Of a stretch of DNA of 64,000 bases, positions 43,827 through 52,020 are shown one piece after another; position 1 is the first letter of the stretch; every line of letters starts with the position of its first letter. A program made the translations under genes and the position numbers. Origin of the DNA: Cyanosarcina radialis HA8281-LM2. GTDB lineage: Bacteria; Cyanobacteriota; Cyanobacteriia; Cyanobacteriales; CCAP-1448. Under the pieces are notes generated by a model. It did no database searches. It was not told the DNA's origin and saw only the letters and a list, made by a program, of their open reading frames with translations. The stretch is from the NCBI GenBank assembly GCA_019359615.1, contig JAHHHA010000006.1:62001-126000 (forward strand). Reading direction: 5' to 3'.

Positions 43827-44400
43827 CCTTTGTCGATCGAATAGTTACTTCTTCACTACTAGCAGGATCGGCGATCGCCTCTATGCGAGTTTCGATACAA
43901 AATGAGGCGGTGCTAAATCCCCCAAACCGCTTTACCGTACTCGTTCGCGTGCGGATACCTGGACTGGGAAAGGAAAAGCGTTCTTCAGCGCTCATGGTTT
44001 CATATTCAGTTGTCAGCACTAATCCGCCGTCGTCGTCCATGTGATACTGACCGATTACAGGCATGATTTCGGCGTAGCCTCTTTCTCTGAGTAATTGCCC
44101 TTGGCGGGGATTATCTCGATCTGGGACTAAGACGAATACGGTTGTGCCTTGATGGTTTTCTTCGTTTTCTCTGTCCCAAGACATCGAACCTTCCCAACTG
44201 ACAAAGCAACCGCCCGCTGCCGAGCTAGGATCGACCTCGTGCAACTGACAAATCTCAATTACTTGCGGATCGTCAGCCCCTAAAGCTTTGACCAAAATAT
44301 CTGATTCTCCGCTTTCGGCTCGTCTGAAAGGGAGATGGTGTGTCGTCCGTTGCGATCGCCACTTGCCACTACTGAGTTGAAAAAATTGCATTGCGTCCAT
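43783..44400 (-). CDS. cpcS: CpcS/CpeS-type phycobiliprotein lyase
   Basis: A 205-residue protein of the CpcS/CpeS lyase family, a lipocalin-like beta barrel. Signature segments are FFQLSSGKWRSQRTTHHL, RRAESGESDILVKAL, VSWEGSMSWDRENEENHQGT and VLTTEYETMSAEERFSF, then RTSTVKRFGGFSTASFC. These enzymes attach phycocyanobilin to the Cys-84 position of phycobiliproteins. Length is typical. The ATG at 44400 or at 44391 may be used. An HExxH protein gene overlaps its 3' end, and nblA lies 300 bases away, divergently, so two phycobilisome genes are neighbours. Confidence 0.9.
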   Translation of the reverse strand: MDAMQFFQLSSGKWRSQRTTHHLPFRRAESGESDILVKALGADDPQVIEICQLHEVDPSSAAGGCFVSWEGSMSWDRENEENHQGTTVFVLVPDRDNPRQGQLLRERGYAEIMPVIGQYHMDDDGGLVLTTEYETMSAEERFSFPSPGIRTRTSTVKRFGGFSTASFCIETRIEAIADPASSEEVTIRSTKDVLESQRVGSVLGW

Positions 44401-44607
44401 GTAATTACTCTAACTCGTTCTCGATCGTCGGGTTTGGTGAGGTCAAGCCAATTCGCAATAACCAATTTACAATTCGCAATTTTCTTTCAATGGTTGCCCA
44501 GAACCCACTAATTTCCAATTATTCAATTGGATGGAGACGGATTTTAATTGCGAATTGACAAGGGCGAATTGACAATTGTTTCGGTCATTGCCATTGTCAG
44601 CAAATTT
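44401..44607. other. Intergenic region between cpcS and nblA with tandem repeats
   Basis: Imperfect copies of GCGAATTG and AATTGACAA occupy about 44452-44575. The divergent promoters of the lyase gene (minus) and nblA (plus) must lie here. Apart from the NtcA-type box at 44608-44621 no regulatory site is evident. Confidence 0.6.
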
Positions 44608-44621
44608 TGTAGTCTTGACTA
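44608..44621 (+). promoter_or_regulatory. Candidate NtcA box upstream of nblA
   Basis: GTAGTCTTGACTAC matches the consensus GTA-N8-TAC exactly and lies 92 bases before the nblA start. NtcA is the cyanobacterial nitrogen regulator that activates nblA in nitrogen starvation. A TATAGA hexamer stands 27 bases downstream, slightly farther than the usual 20-24, so the site is plausible but not proven. Confidence 0.6.
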
Positions 44622-44712
44622 CCGAGGGTCTAAAGGGCATTATGTCAATATAGATTTACATTTTTTTATAAAATGGTTACAGCTACATATATCGATCGGT
44701 GAGGAGTGAAGG

Positions 44713-44883
44713 ATGGATTTGCCAATCGGACTAACTTTGGAACAACAATTCAATCTGAAAGTCTACCAACAGCAAATTCAAGGTTTGAGCCAAGAAGAAG
44801 CACAAGCATATTTAATAGAAGTTTTGCGCCAGTTAATGTTAAAAGACAATTTAGTCAAGCATATGCTGAAAAATGGCATATAA
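44713..44883 (+). CDS. nblA: Phycobilisome degradation protein NblA
   Basis: A 56-residue protein starting MDLPIGLTLEQQFNLKVYQQ, with SQEEAQAYLIEVLRQLM, the helix-loop-helix pattern of NblA (typical length 55-65). NblA forms a dimer and targets phycobiliproteins for proteolysis during nutrient starvation. The ATG follows GGAGTGAAGG. A longer frame from 44706 in another phase is spurious. A candidate NtcA box lies upstream. Confidence 0.9.
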   Translation: MDLPIGLTLEQQFNLKVYQQQIQGLSQEEAQAYLIEVLRQLMLKDNLVKHMLKNGI

Positions 44884-45267
44884 AGAGATCTTAGGGCTGT
44901 AATTGCCAATAAACAGTTACAAAAGGTACATCAGCACGAAGGGAAAAAGAGCGATGTAGTAGTTGCCATAGTTCGCATTGCCTAATAAAGGAGAAATTTA
45001 GCAGGGGCGAGAAGCTAATGCCATTTTTAATGTAATAGCATAAATTCTCGATCGCCCTGGTGCTATACGTTCTTACTAAGCACGCAATTCCTGTTACTGG
45101 TAGTGCTGGTTTGACTTGTTGCGATCGCGAATCCACTCCGTTCGCCATAATTAAATGGTGTGGCAGAGCGGGTTTGATTTGACATTAACTGCGTGCAGCA
45201 AACATAACTAGCTCTTGTCCGGATCTTGGATCTACTACCGAATTGCTAAACTCTTACACTCTTTCTC
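44884..45267. other. Gene-free stretch after nblA
   Basis: A 384-base region with no supported gene. The only open frames are short, lack a ribosome-binding site and have atypical composition. No RNA gene or terminator of clear quality is seen. Confidence 0.5.
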
Positions 45268-45699
45268 ATGCACCACACTGCCATCCGCACTGCAAATATC
45301 CATCGAGCGATCGCTTTCTACGAGCTGCTAGGATTTACAGTCAGCGATCGTTTCACCGCTGGTATCACCTTGGCCTGCTGGATGGAAGGCTTAGGCGGAC
45401 GAATTGAGTTAATCCAAATTCCTCAACCCAAACCCGCGCCAGATGCCTTTGGAGACGAGCATTATGTGGGTTATTATCATTTATCCTTCGACATCACCGA
45501 TCTAACAGTCGATCTTCCCGGTTGGCTCGATGCGCTCGAACAGAGGTTTGCTGAAGCTGCACGAGAAGAACCAGAACAGTTTCAACCTTTGAAGGTACTG
45601 TTGAAACCGACGCAACAAATGATAAGCGATCGCGTTTATGAAGTCGCTTTTATTGCTGATGCTGATGGCTTGCCTCTAGAATTTACTCGCCTCTTGTAA
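45268..45699 (+). CDS. VOC-family (glyoxalase/dioxygenase-like) protein
   Basis: A 143-residue protein with the paired beta-alpha-beta-beta-beta fold of the vicinal-oxygen-chelate superfamily. MHHTAIRTANIHRAIAFYEL begins the first module (His2 or His3 a probable metal ligand), with GRIELIQIP and a Glu ligand following; GYYHLSFDITDLTV starts the second module, and ADADGLPLEFTRLL ends it. The substrate cannot be predicted. It is a single gene with its own upstream region; a REP-like repeat follows. Confidence 0.85.
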   Translation: MHHTAIRTANIHRAIAFYELLGFTVSDRFTAGITLACWMEGLGGRIELIQIPQPKPAPDAFGDEHYVGYYHLSFDITDLTVDLPGWLDALEQRFAEAAREEPEQFQPLKVLLKPTQQMISDRVYEVAFIADADGLPLEFTRLL

Positions 45700-45728
45700 G
45701 CCCAAATCGACTTAGCATAACCTGGTTT

Positions 45729-45793
45729 GCCCTCACCCCCGTCCCCTCTCCCAAGCTTGGGAGAGGGGTGTCCGCCAGGACGGGGTGAGGGCT
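45729..45793. repeat. REP-like palindromic repeat, copy 4
   Basis: CCCTCACCCCCGTCCCCTC...GGGGTGAGGG palindrome with an inner CCAAGCTTGG hairpin. Lies between convergent genes and may contribute to termination. Confidence 0.85.
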
Positions 45794-45833
45794 AGATTCA
45801 TGACGACCGGATTTAGTATGAGTCTAGATATCT

Positions 45834-47852
45834 CTATTTTGCTGGCGGTAAAGAGCGATCGGGTGCTGGATGGCCGTTTTGAGGGAATTCCAAAACTTTA
45901 GGAGTATCGTCGATCAAAACTTCCCGAATCAGCCTAGCTGCTACTCTTTGAGCTAACCGACCAGCAATTTTCTGTCCCATTTGTTGAGTTTCCGATTTGG
46001 CTAACAGTTGGGGAATTATTGGTAACAACTGCCAGGGATCGAAACCGCGAGTTTCTTGCAGAATGCCCCAAATTCGTTTGAACTGCTCTACGCTTTGGGG
46101 AGAATCTGTGGTTTTAACAGATTTATTGCTAGCAAAACCCAATTGTTGTTTCAGAGAATTCGTTACTCGATCGAGAGTTTCCTGCCCCAAATTATCTAAA
46201 TTTTTGACAATCTCTTCGACTAAGTTTTCTCGAATAAATGCGCCGCGATCGGAAAAGAGAAATTCTAAAGTTTGGTCGAGTGCCTGCTGTAAGTCGTAAT
46301 CTTCGCTACTTTTGGCGTTACGCAATAAATTTTCTAAGCGATTCCAACGGAAACTGCCATCTTTGAATAGAAGTTCTTGCAAAGAGGTACGCAATTCTGG
46401 CGACGGATCGGTTAACAAGCGTTTGGCAATATAAGGATAAGCTTTACTGAGAACCTTAAAATTCGGATCGATGCCGATCGCCATGCCTTCTAAAGTTACC
46501 AAACAGCGAATAATCAGGGCGTAATAGGCGGGAACCCGGAAGGGATATTCATACATCAAATCCGACATCTGATCGGTGATGCTTTTGAAATTCAGTTCGG
46601 CAACGCTGGCTCCCAAGGCGTTGCTAAAGATGCCAGCTAAGGCTGGGATAATCGGGGTTAAGTCGGTATCTGGAGTTAAAAATTCTAACTTCACGTAGTC
46701 TTCAGCCAGCCCTTCAAAGTCGCGGTTGACCATGTGAACGACGGCTTCAATCAGCCCATAACGTTGATAGGGTCTGACTTCGCTCATCATCCCAAAATCT
46801 AGATACGCTAGATGACCGTTGGGCATGACTAACAAGTTTCCGGGATGGGGATCGGCATGAAAAAAGCCATGTTCTAATAATTGCCGCAAGGAACACTGCA
46901 CGCCAACGTTAATTACATGAGTCGCATCGATTCCTTGTTCTCGGAGTGCCTGCACGTTAGTCAGCTTCGTCCCGACGATCCATTCCATCGTCAGCACTCG
47001 CCGACTGGTGTATTCCCAATAAATTTTAGGAATGTAAATATCTGGTAGATGGCCGTAGAGATGGGCAAATCGTTCGGCGTTGTGCCCTTCTTGGAAGTAG
47101 TCCATTTCTTCAAAGATGCGGGCGGCAAATTCATCCATGATGCCGACTAAATCGCTGCGCACGACTTTGAAACTTTTTTTCGCCCAAGCAGCCAATCCGC
47201 GCAAAATATAAACATCTAAAGTAATTCTTTCTCTCAATCCAGGTCTTTGCACCTTGACGGCAACGACTTCCCCAGTTTTGAGCCGACCTTTGTAAACTTG
47301 GCCGAGAGAAGCAGCGGCTACCGGATTGGGAGTCAGTTCTTCATAAATTTCGTCGGGTCGATCGCCTAATTCATTTTCAATACAGCGAAAAGCGATTTCG
47401 TTAGGAAATGGCGGCAATTGATCTTGTAATTTGGCTAATTCTTCTAAATAAGCACCAGGAGCTAAATCCGGTCTGGTGGAGAGAGCTTGACCGATTTTAA
47501 TGTAGGCCGGCCCCAGGTTAGTGAGCATTTTCCGCAACTGGATGGCCCGACGGCGAGAATTTTTTTCGGCGCGGTTAGTTTTGCGATCGAACCACAAACC
47601 CAAAGTAAAGCTGACAAAAGGCAGCAAAATATTCAAAAATCGCCACCACACCTGTAGGGGACGCTGTTGGTAATAATCGGCGATCGCTACCGGATCGTAG
47701 TGCAGCGTTTCTTCGTAAAAGTGAATGTCTTTGTTTAATTTTTCTAGCGATCCAAGCGGTTCTGACACCACCTCGTATTCCACCGTGACAGTCTCAGCCG
47801 ATGCTGGGTTGGCGGTTGCAGAAAACTTTCCGGTGGCTGGCTTATCCATCAA
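45834..47852 (-). CDS. AarF/ABC1/UbiB-family atypical kinase
   Basis: A 672-residue protein of the ABC1/UbiB family, with the KxGQ-type motif LGPAYIKIGQALSTRPDLA near residue 110-130, the glycine/alanine-rich AAASLGQVYKG that replaces the kinase P-loop, VAVKVQRPGL with the Lys, and HADPHPGNLLV and YLDFGM for the catalytic loop. Family members support quinone (plastoquinone, tocopherol) synthesis or regulate it. The C-terminal third is helical. The start M-MDKPAT is preceded by a normal intergenic region. Confidence 0.92.
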   Translation of the reverse strand: MMDKPATGKFSATANPASAETVTVEYEVVSEPLGSLEKLNKDIHFYEETLHYDPVAIADYYQQRPLQVWWRFLNILLPFVSFTLGLWFDRKTNRAEKNSRRRAIQLRKMLTNLGPAYIKIGQALSTRPDLAPGAYLEELAKLQDQLPPFPNEIAFRCIENELGDRPDEIYEELTPNPVAAASLGQVYKGRLKTGEVVAVKVQRPGLRERITLDVYILRGLAAWAKKSFKVVRSDLVGIMDEFAARIFEEMDYFQEGHNAERFAHLYGHLPDIYIPKIYWEYTSRRVLTMEWIVGTKLTNVQALREQGIDATHVINVGVQCSLRQLLEHGFFHADPHPGNLLVMPNGHLAYLDFGMMSEVRPYQRYGLIEAVVHMVNRDFEGLAEDYVKLEFLTPDTDLTPIIPALAGIFSNALGASVAELNFKSITDQMSDLMYEYPFRVPAYYALIIRCLVTLEGMAIGIDPNFKVLSKAYPYIAKRLLTDPSPELRTSLQELLFKDGSFRWNRLENLLRNAKSSEDYDLQQALDQTLEFLFSDRGAFIRENLVEEIVKNLDNLGQETLDRVTNSLKQQLGFASNKSVKTTDSPQSVEQFKRIWGILQETRGFDPWQLLPIIPQLLAKSETQQMGQKIAGRLAQRVAARLIREVLIDDTPKVLEFPQNGHPAPDRSLPPAK

Positions 47853-48036
47853 AGCTCCTACTGGCTGGCAAAGATTATTTTGAGTCTATGTAAAGCATTG
47901 TAACCAAAAGTTTCGTCAGAACTCGATCGCAGATTAGGGCAATAGCCGATCGAAGACAGAGAAAAAACCCTAATTGAGTTGTAGAGACGCGAGATCTCGC
48001 GTCTTTACAAAAGTTCAGCGATCGCCCGAACTGACG

Positions 48037-48699
48037 TTAACTGGCAATTTCCGAAGCGATCGCCCAATCTTCAATTTCCTCCCATCCCAAGCCTTGCCGA
48101 ATAGCGATCGGTTCGGGGCCGGTAAAATCTAGAATCGTCGAGCCGCGATATCCTGGTTCCGAACCATCGTCTACGATCAGATCGACCACACTATCGAATT
48201 TGTCAAATAATAGCGCTCGTTCGATCGCCATCCCATTGGCGTTTCCGTCTTCATCTATAGGGTGGGCTGAGGTCGAGATAATGGGATTTCCTAGCACCTC
48301 TAGTAAAGCCAAACATACTGGATGGTCGGGAACGCGAATTCCTGTAGTTTTGCGTTTAGGATTTTGCACTAACTTAGGAACTAACTTGGTAGCAGGCAAA
48401 ATAAAAGTGTACGGGCCTGGAATTAAACTTCTCATCAAGCGATAAGCCCCGTCGCTGACTAAAGCGTATTGAGCGATATTTGATAAAGAAGGACACAGAA
48501 AGGTCAACGGTTTATCATTGGATAGTTGCTTGATGCGCCTGACGCGCTCCAATGCTGACTTCACATTAAGATCGCAGCCGATCGCGTACACGGTATCGGT
48601 CGGATATAACATCACTGCCCCTCGTTGCAGGGCATCTACAATCTTTTCTATTTGCCGCGCTTGCGGCGTATCTGGGTGAACGGTGTATACAGTAGCCAT
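48037..48699 (-). CDS. tsaC: L-threonylcarbamoyladenylate synthase (YrdC/Sua5 family)
   Basis: A 220-residue YrdC-domain protein. AVMLYPTDTVYAIGCDL near residues 30-46, RIKQLSNDKPLTFLC, LIPGPYTFILPAT and GIRVPDHPVCLALLEVLGNP are the family motifs, with PIISTSAH following. It makes threonylcarbamoyl-AMP for the t6A modification of tRNA. The length fits a single YrdC domain with a small extension. Repeats of GGAGATGG lie just upstream of its start. Confidence 0.92.
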   Translation of the reverse strand: MATVYTVHPDTPQARQIEKIVDALQRGAVMLYPTDTVYAIGCDLNVKSALERVRRIKQLSNDKPLTFLCPSLSNIAQYALVSDGAYRLMRSLIPGPYTFILPATKLVPKLVQNPKRKTTGIRVPDHPVCLALLEVLGNPIISTSAHPIDEDGNANGMAIERALLFDKFDSVVDLIVDDGSEPGYRGSTILDFTGPEPIAIRQGLGWEEIEDWAIASEIAS

Positions 48700-48836
48700 A
48701 AGGAGATGGGGAGATGGGGAGATGGGGAGACAAGAGAGACAAGGGAGACAAGGAGGAATTATTCACTTAATACTCCACACTTAACACTTCCTCAACCTCT
48801 GAACTCCTGAACTCCTGAACTTCTAAACTTCTGAAC
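48700..48836. repeat. Tandem-repeat tract between tsaC and larC
   Basis: Repeats GGGGAGAT (four), GAGACAAG (three) and CTGAACTC (several) fill the divergent intergenic region. The same units occur inside larC (49571-49620) and recJ (54086-54132). Confidence 0.85.
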
Positions 48837-48837
48837 G

Positions 48838-50109
48838 ATGAATAAAGTGGCTTATTTAGAATGTCCGACGGGAATTGCTGGCGATATGTGTTTGGGGGCG
48901 CTAGTCGATGCGGGAGTTCCGGCAGAATATCTAATTGAAAGACTAAAAAAGTTGGGTCTTGGCCAAGAGTATCAATTACGGGTAGAAAGCGTCCACCGCA
49001 ACGGTCAACTGGCAACGAAAGTTCATGTAGATTTATCGCTAGCAGAACATCACCATCACCACCCTCACCATCGGCACTTACCAGAAATCGAACGACTAAT
49101 TGAGGCGGCCGATTTACCGCCGAGGGCATCTGAGTGGAGTTTAGCTGTATTTCGACGTTTGGCAGTAGCAGAAGGGGCAGTACATGGAGTGCCTCCAACT
49201 CAGGTGCATTTTCATGAAGTTGGGGCAGTAGATGCCATTGTCGATATCGTCGGTACTTGCCTGGGCTTAGATTGGTTGGGAATCGATCGAATTTATTGTT
49301 CGGCATTCCCCACGGGTGGCGGTACTGTAAAGGCAGCACACGGACGATTGCCCGTTCCCGTACCAGCAGTGTTGAAGTTGTGGGCATCGCGTCAGGTGCC
49401 TGTTTACAACAATGGCATCGATAAGGAATTGGTAACGCCTACAGGGGCAGCGATCGCAGTCACCCTCGCTACTAGTTTCGGTTCGCCCCCAGCGATGACG
49501 ATCGATCGCGTAGGATTGGGTGCGGGTTCTATCGAGTTGCCCGTTCCCAACATTTTGCGCCTCTGGATTGGGGAGAGGGTGAGAGGGGGAGATGGGGAGA
49601 TGGGGGGATGGGGGGATGAGAAAATTGAGACGATCGCGCTGCTAGAAACCCAAATTGACGATCTCAGTCCCCAAGCGATCGGTTATGTATTCGATGCCCT
49701 ATTTGCGGCTGGGGCCGTGGATGTATTTACTCAAGCGATCGGCATGAAGAAATCTCGCCCTGGCGTGCTACTGACAGCGATTTGTCCGCCTGAAAAGATC
49801 TCGGCTTGCGAGGCGGTTTTATTTCGCGAAACTACTACTCTAGGTATTCGCCGTTCTATCCAAGAGCGATCGATTTTGCCTAGAGAAATTCACGAAATCG
49901 AAACTCAATATGGGGTAGTACGGGTGAAAATTGCGACGATCGATGGAAAGATATCGAACGTGCAACCAGAATATGAAGATTGCGCCCGATTAGCTAGGGA
50001 AAATTGGGTTCCTTGGCGCGAAATTCATCGCCTAGTGCTGCAAAAATGGTATGCAGAACTTGAAAGTAGTTCAAAAGTTCAGGAGTTCAGGAGTTCAGGA
50101 GAATTCTGA
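48838..50109 (+). CDS. larC: LarC-family nickel-pincer cofactor biosynthesis protein
   Basis: A 423-residue protein with the family start [20 protein letters not shown] and a His-rich stretch [15 protein letters not shown] near residue 75. [17 protein letters not shown] and [17 protein letters not shown] follow, and [14 protein letters not shown] and [12 protein letters not shown] lie in the C-terminal half. LarC is a CTP-dependent cyclometallase that inserts nickel into the pincer cofactor of lactate racemase. A repeat-derived insert ([17 protein letters not shown], 49571-49630) splits the two conserved halves in frame. The last ten residues are also repeat-derived. Confidence 0.9.
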   Translation: MNKVAYLECPTGIAGDMCLGALVDAGVPAEYLIERLKKLGLGQEYQLRVESVHRNGQLATKVHVDLSLAEHHHHHPHHRHLPEIERLIEAADLPPRASEWSLAVFRRLAVAEGAVHGVPPTQVHFHEVGAVDAIVDIVGTCLGLDWLGIDRIYCSAFPTGGGTVKAAHGRLPVPVPAVLKLWASRQVPVYNNGIDKELVTPTGAAIAVTLATSFGSPPAMTIDRVGLGAGSIELPVPNILRLWIGERVRGGDGEMGGWGDEKIETIALLETQIDDLSPQAIGYVFDALFAAGAVDVFTQAIGMKKSRPGVLLTAICPPEKISACEAVLFRETTTLGIRRSIQERSILPREIHEIETQYGVVRVKIATIDGKISNVQPEYEDCARLARENWVPWREIHRLVLQKWYAELESSSKVQEFRSSGEF

Positions 50110-50287
50110 ACTTGTGCATTTTTCTCGATCGCTCAAATCCCCTCAGCTTAGAAATAGACTTGTGGGATAGCCCTCTGGGCTGTCTCCGTGTCAGGCAAAG
50201 GAAAAATCTGGTTTCTGGACGCGAAATTGACTGCCTCCTACTGCAAAAATGGTATGGAGAACATCAGTGAGGACGATCGCGGCGGGT
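50110..50287. other. Intergenic region with a partial duplicate of the larC 3' end
   Basis: About 45 bases at 50216-50262 resemble the last conserved part of larC (50016-50062), including CTGCAAAAATGGTATG. Between the copies lie tandem AGTTCAGG repeats and a TGTGGGATAGCC palindrome also found inside the nested-repeat elements. No gene. Confidence 0.65.
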
Positions 50288-51193
50288 ATGATGTACTTTA
50301 CCGATGCCGAAGACATTCAAGAATTAATTGCCAGTTACGCTCAAATGCCCAGACTTTGGGTAGATACAGAGGTGGCTGACTATCAAACTCGCAAGCCGCG
50401 ACTATCTTTGATTCAAGTATTGCATCATCCAGAAGATTTAACAGGCGATCGCGTGGCTATTTTTGACGTACTCGATCGACCAGAACTAGTCGCAGATTTC
50501 ATCGATTCAATTATGGCAAACTCAGCTATTGAAAAAGTTTTTCACAACGCCAATTACGATCTAAAATTTCTGGGAAAACCCGCAGCCCAAAATGTTACTT
50601 GTACGTGGGAAATGGCAAAGAAAATTCCTTATTATTTATTGCCATTGCCAAACCTACAACTTAAAACTTTAGCCGAGAAGCTTTGCTTGTTCTCTTCAGT
50701 AAGTAAAGCCGAGCAAACTAGCGACTGGGGGCAGCGACCTCTAACAGATAGGCAGTTATACTATGCCAAAATGGACCCAGTTTATGTCGCCCAAGTACAT
50801 CAACAACTATTACAAATTACCGAATTAAATCATATCGATCCAGCTAAGGAAGATTTGAATTTACTAACACAGCGTTATCGAGAAATTGCTGATCGATGGC
50901 AGATGCTAAATACCGAAATGGAACATTTGCAAGAGCGGATTAAGAAAGCAATGCAAGCTCAGGATATTTCAGAAAATGATACTTTTGAATTATCTAGCTA
51001 TCAAAAAAGCTCAAAAAAGGTTCCTTTTCACGAACTGGCTAAATTAGCGCAATTACAAGCAATCGAGTTAGATTTTTCTGTAACTTTGACTCAAAAACTG
51101 CAAAAAGAGTTGGCAGACATCATCGAACAGCTACCAATTCAAGAAGAAACTACTACTAACTGGCAATTAAAAGTGAAGAACCGTGAAGAATAA
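50288..51193 (+). CDS. Ribonuclease D-like 3'-5' exonuclease
   Basis: A 301-residue protein from the ATG at 50288 or 50291 (MMYFTDAEDIQELIASY). The DEDDy exonuclease motifs are visible: Exo I LWVDTEVADY (Asp, Glu), Exo II VFHNANYDLKFLG (Asp) and Exo III LTDRQLYYAKMDPVYV (Tyr and Asp). It lacks a clear HRDC domain; the C-terminal third is a charged coiled coil. It should trim RNA 3' ends. The frame is open upstream to 50249 but that part has no similarity. Located 178 bases after larC. Confidence 0.88.
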   Translation: MMYFTDAEDIQELIASYAQMPRLWVDTEVADYQTRKPRLSLIQVLHHPEDLTGDRVAIFDVLDRPELVADFIDSIMANSAIEKVFHNANYDLKFLGKPAAQNVTCTWEMAKKIPYYLLPLPNLQLKTLAEKLCLFSSVSKAEQTSDWGQRPLTDRQLYYAKMDPVYVAQVHQQLLQITELNHIDPAKEDLNLLTQRYREIADRWQMLNTEMEHLQERIKKAMQAQDISENDTFELSSYQKSSKKVPFHELAKLAQLQAIELDFSVTLTQKLQKELADIIEQLPIQEETTTNWQLKVKNREE

Positions 51194-51258
51194 TTATATT
51201 AATTATATAGGGTTAGTGAGGCTTTGAACTTTGCTCGAACATTGTAATTTGTCTTAAC

Positions 51259-51972
51259 TTAATTATCTTTTGATTCTGAATCTTGAAGTATTTTGACAAT
51301 TGCAGGATTACCCCTCGCTTGAGCTATATTGAGAGCAGTGTCTCCATAAGTATTTTGATAATCAATGTTTGCACCCGATCGTATTAGTAAATAAACTATG
51401 TCAATATTTTGACCTCTAACAGCATACATTAAAGGAGTAGCATTTGAATCTTCATCTATTAAATTGGGATCGGCTCCAGCTTCAAGGAGGGTTTTTACTA
51501 TTTCTAAATGTCCTTCACTAATAGCCAATATGAAAGCAGTTCTGCCATTTTTATGCCATACTCCTTTTTCTCTACATTCATCAACATTAATTCCAGCATT
51601 AATTAATAGTTGTACTATTTCTAATCTCCCATCAAATATAGCTTCAAATAAAGATGACATAAATATCATTTCTTTAATTCTTGGACTAACTAAACATACA
51701 AGATAATTAAATACATTTAGATTATGATTATCGATCGCACATGACAAAGGATTAGTTCCATCATCAAGGATTCGATCGACATTGGCACCAGCTTCAACGA
51801 GCATTTTGACTATTTCCAAGTTTCCCAAGCTTGCTGCTACCATAAGTGGCGTAACTTCTCCTTCCATTTCACCACTAACATCATATCCTGAAGCAATAAG
51901 CTTCTTGACCGCTTCAACATTGTCATCTTCGATCGACTCAATCAAACGCTCTAAATATCTCGAATCGTTCAT
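51259..51972 (-). CDS. Ankyrin-repeat protein
   Basis: A 237-residue protein made of about six to seven ankyrin repeats, for example GEVTPLMVAASLGNLEIVKM, AFILAISEGHLEIVKTLLEA and DTALNIAQARGNPAIVKILQ. The repeats mediate protein contacts; there is no catalytic domain or signal peptide. The AT content is slightly higher than that of its neighbours. It lies between the RNase D gene and recJ with no operon link. Confidence 0.92.
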   Translation of the reverse strand: MNDSRYLERLIESIEDDNVEAVKKLIASGYDVSGEMEGEVTPLMVAASLGNLEIVKMLVEAGANVDRILDDGTNPLSCAIDNHNLNVFNYLVCLVSPRIKEMIFMSSLFEAIFDGRLEIVQLLINAGINVDECREKGVWHKNGRTAFILAISEGHLEIVKTLLEAGADPNLIDEDSNATPLMYAVRGQNIDIVYLLIRSGANIDYQNTYGDTALNIAQARGNPAIVKILQDSESKDN

Positions 51973-52020
51973 AAAATTATCGTTCTTAGTATGGTTGGTA
52001 AAATAGAAAATGTGGCAATG

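Noticed and set aside
44891-45148. An 85-codon minus-strand frame after nblA
   Set aside because: No ribosome-binding site, no recognisable domain, and composition unlike the neighbouring genes.
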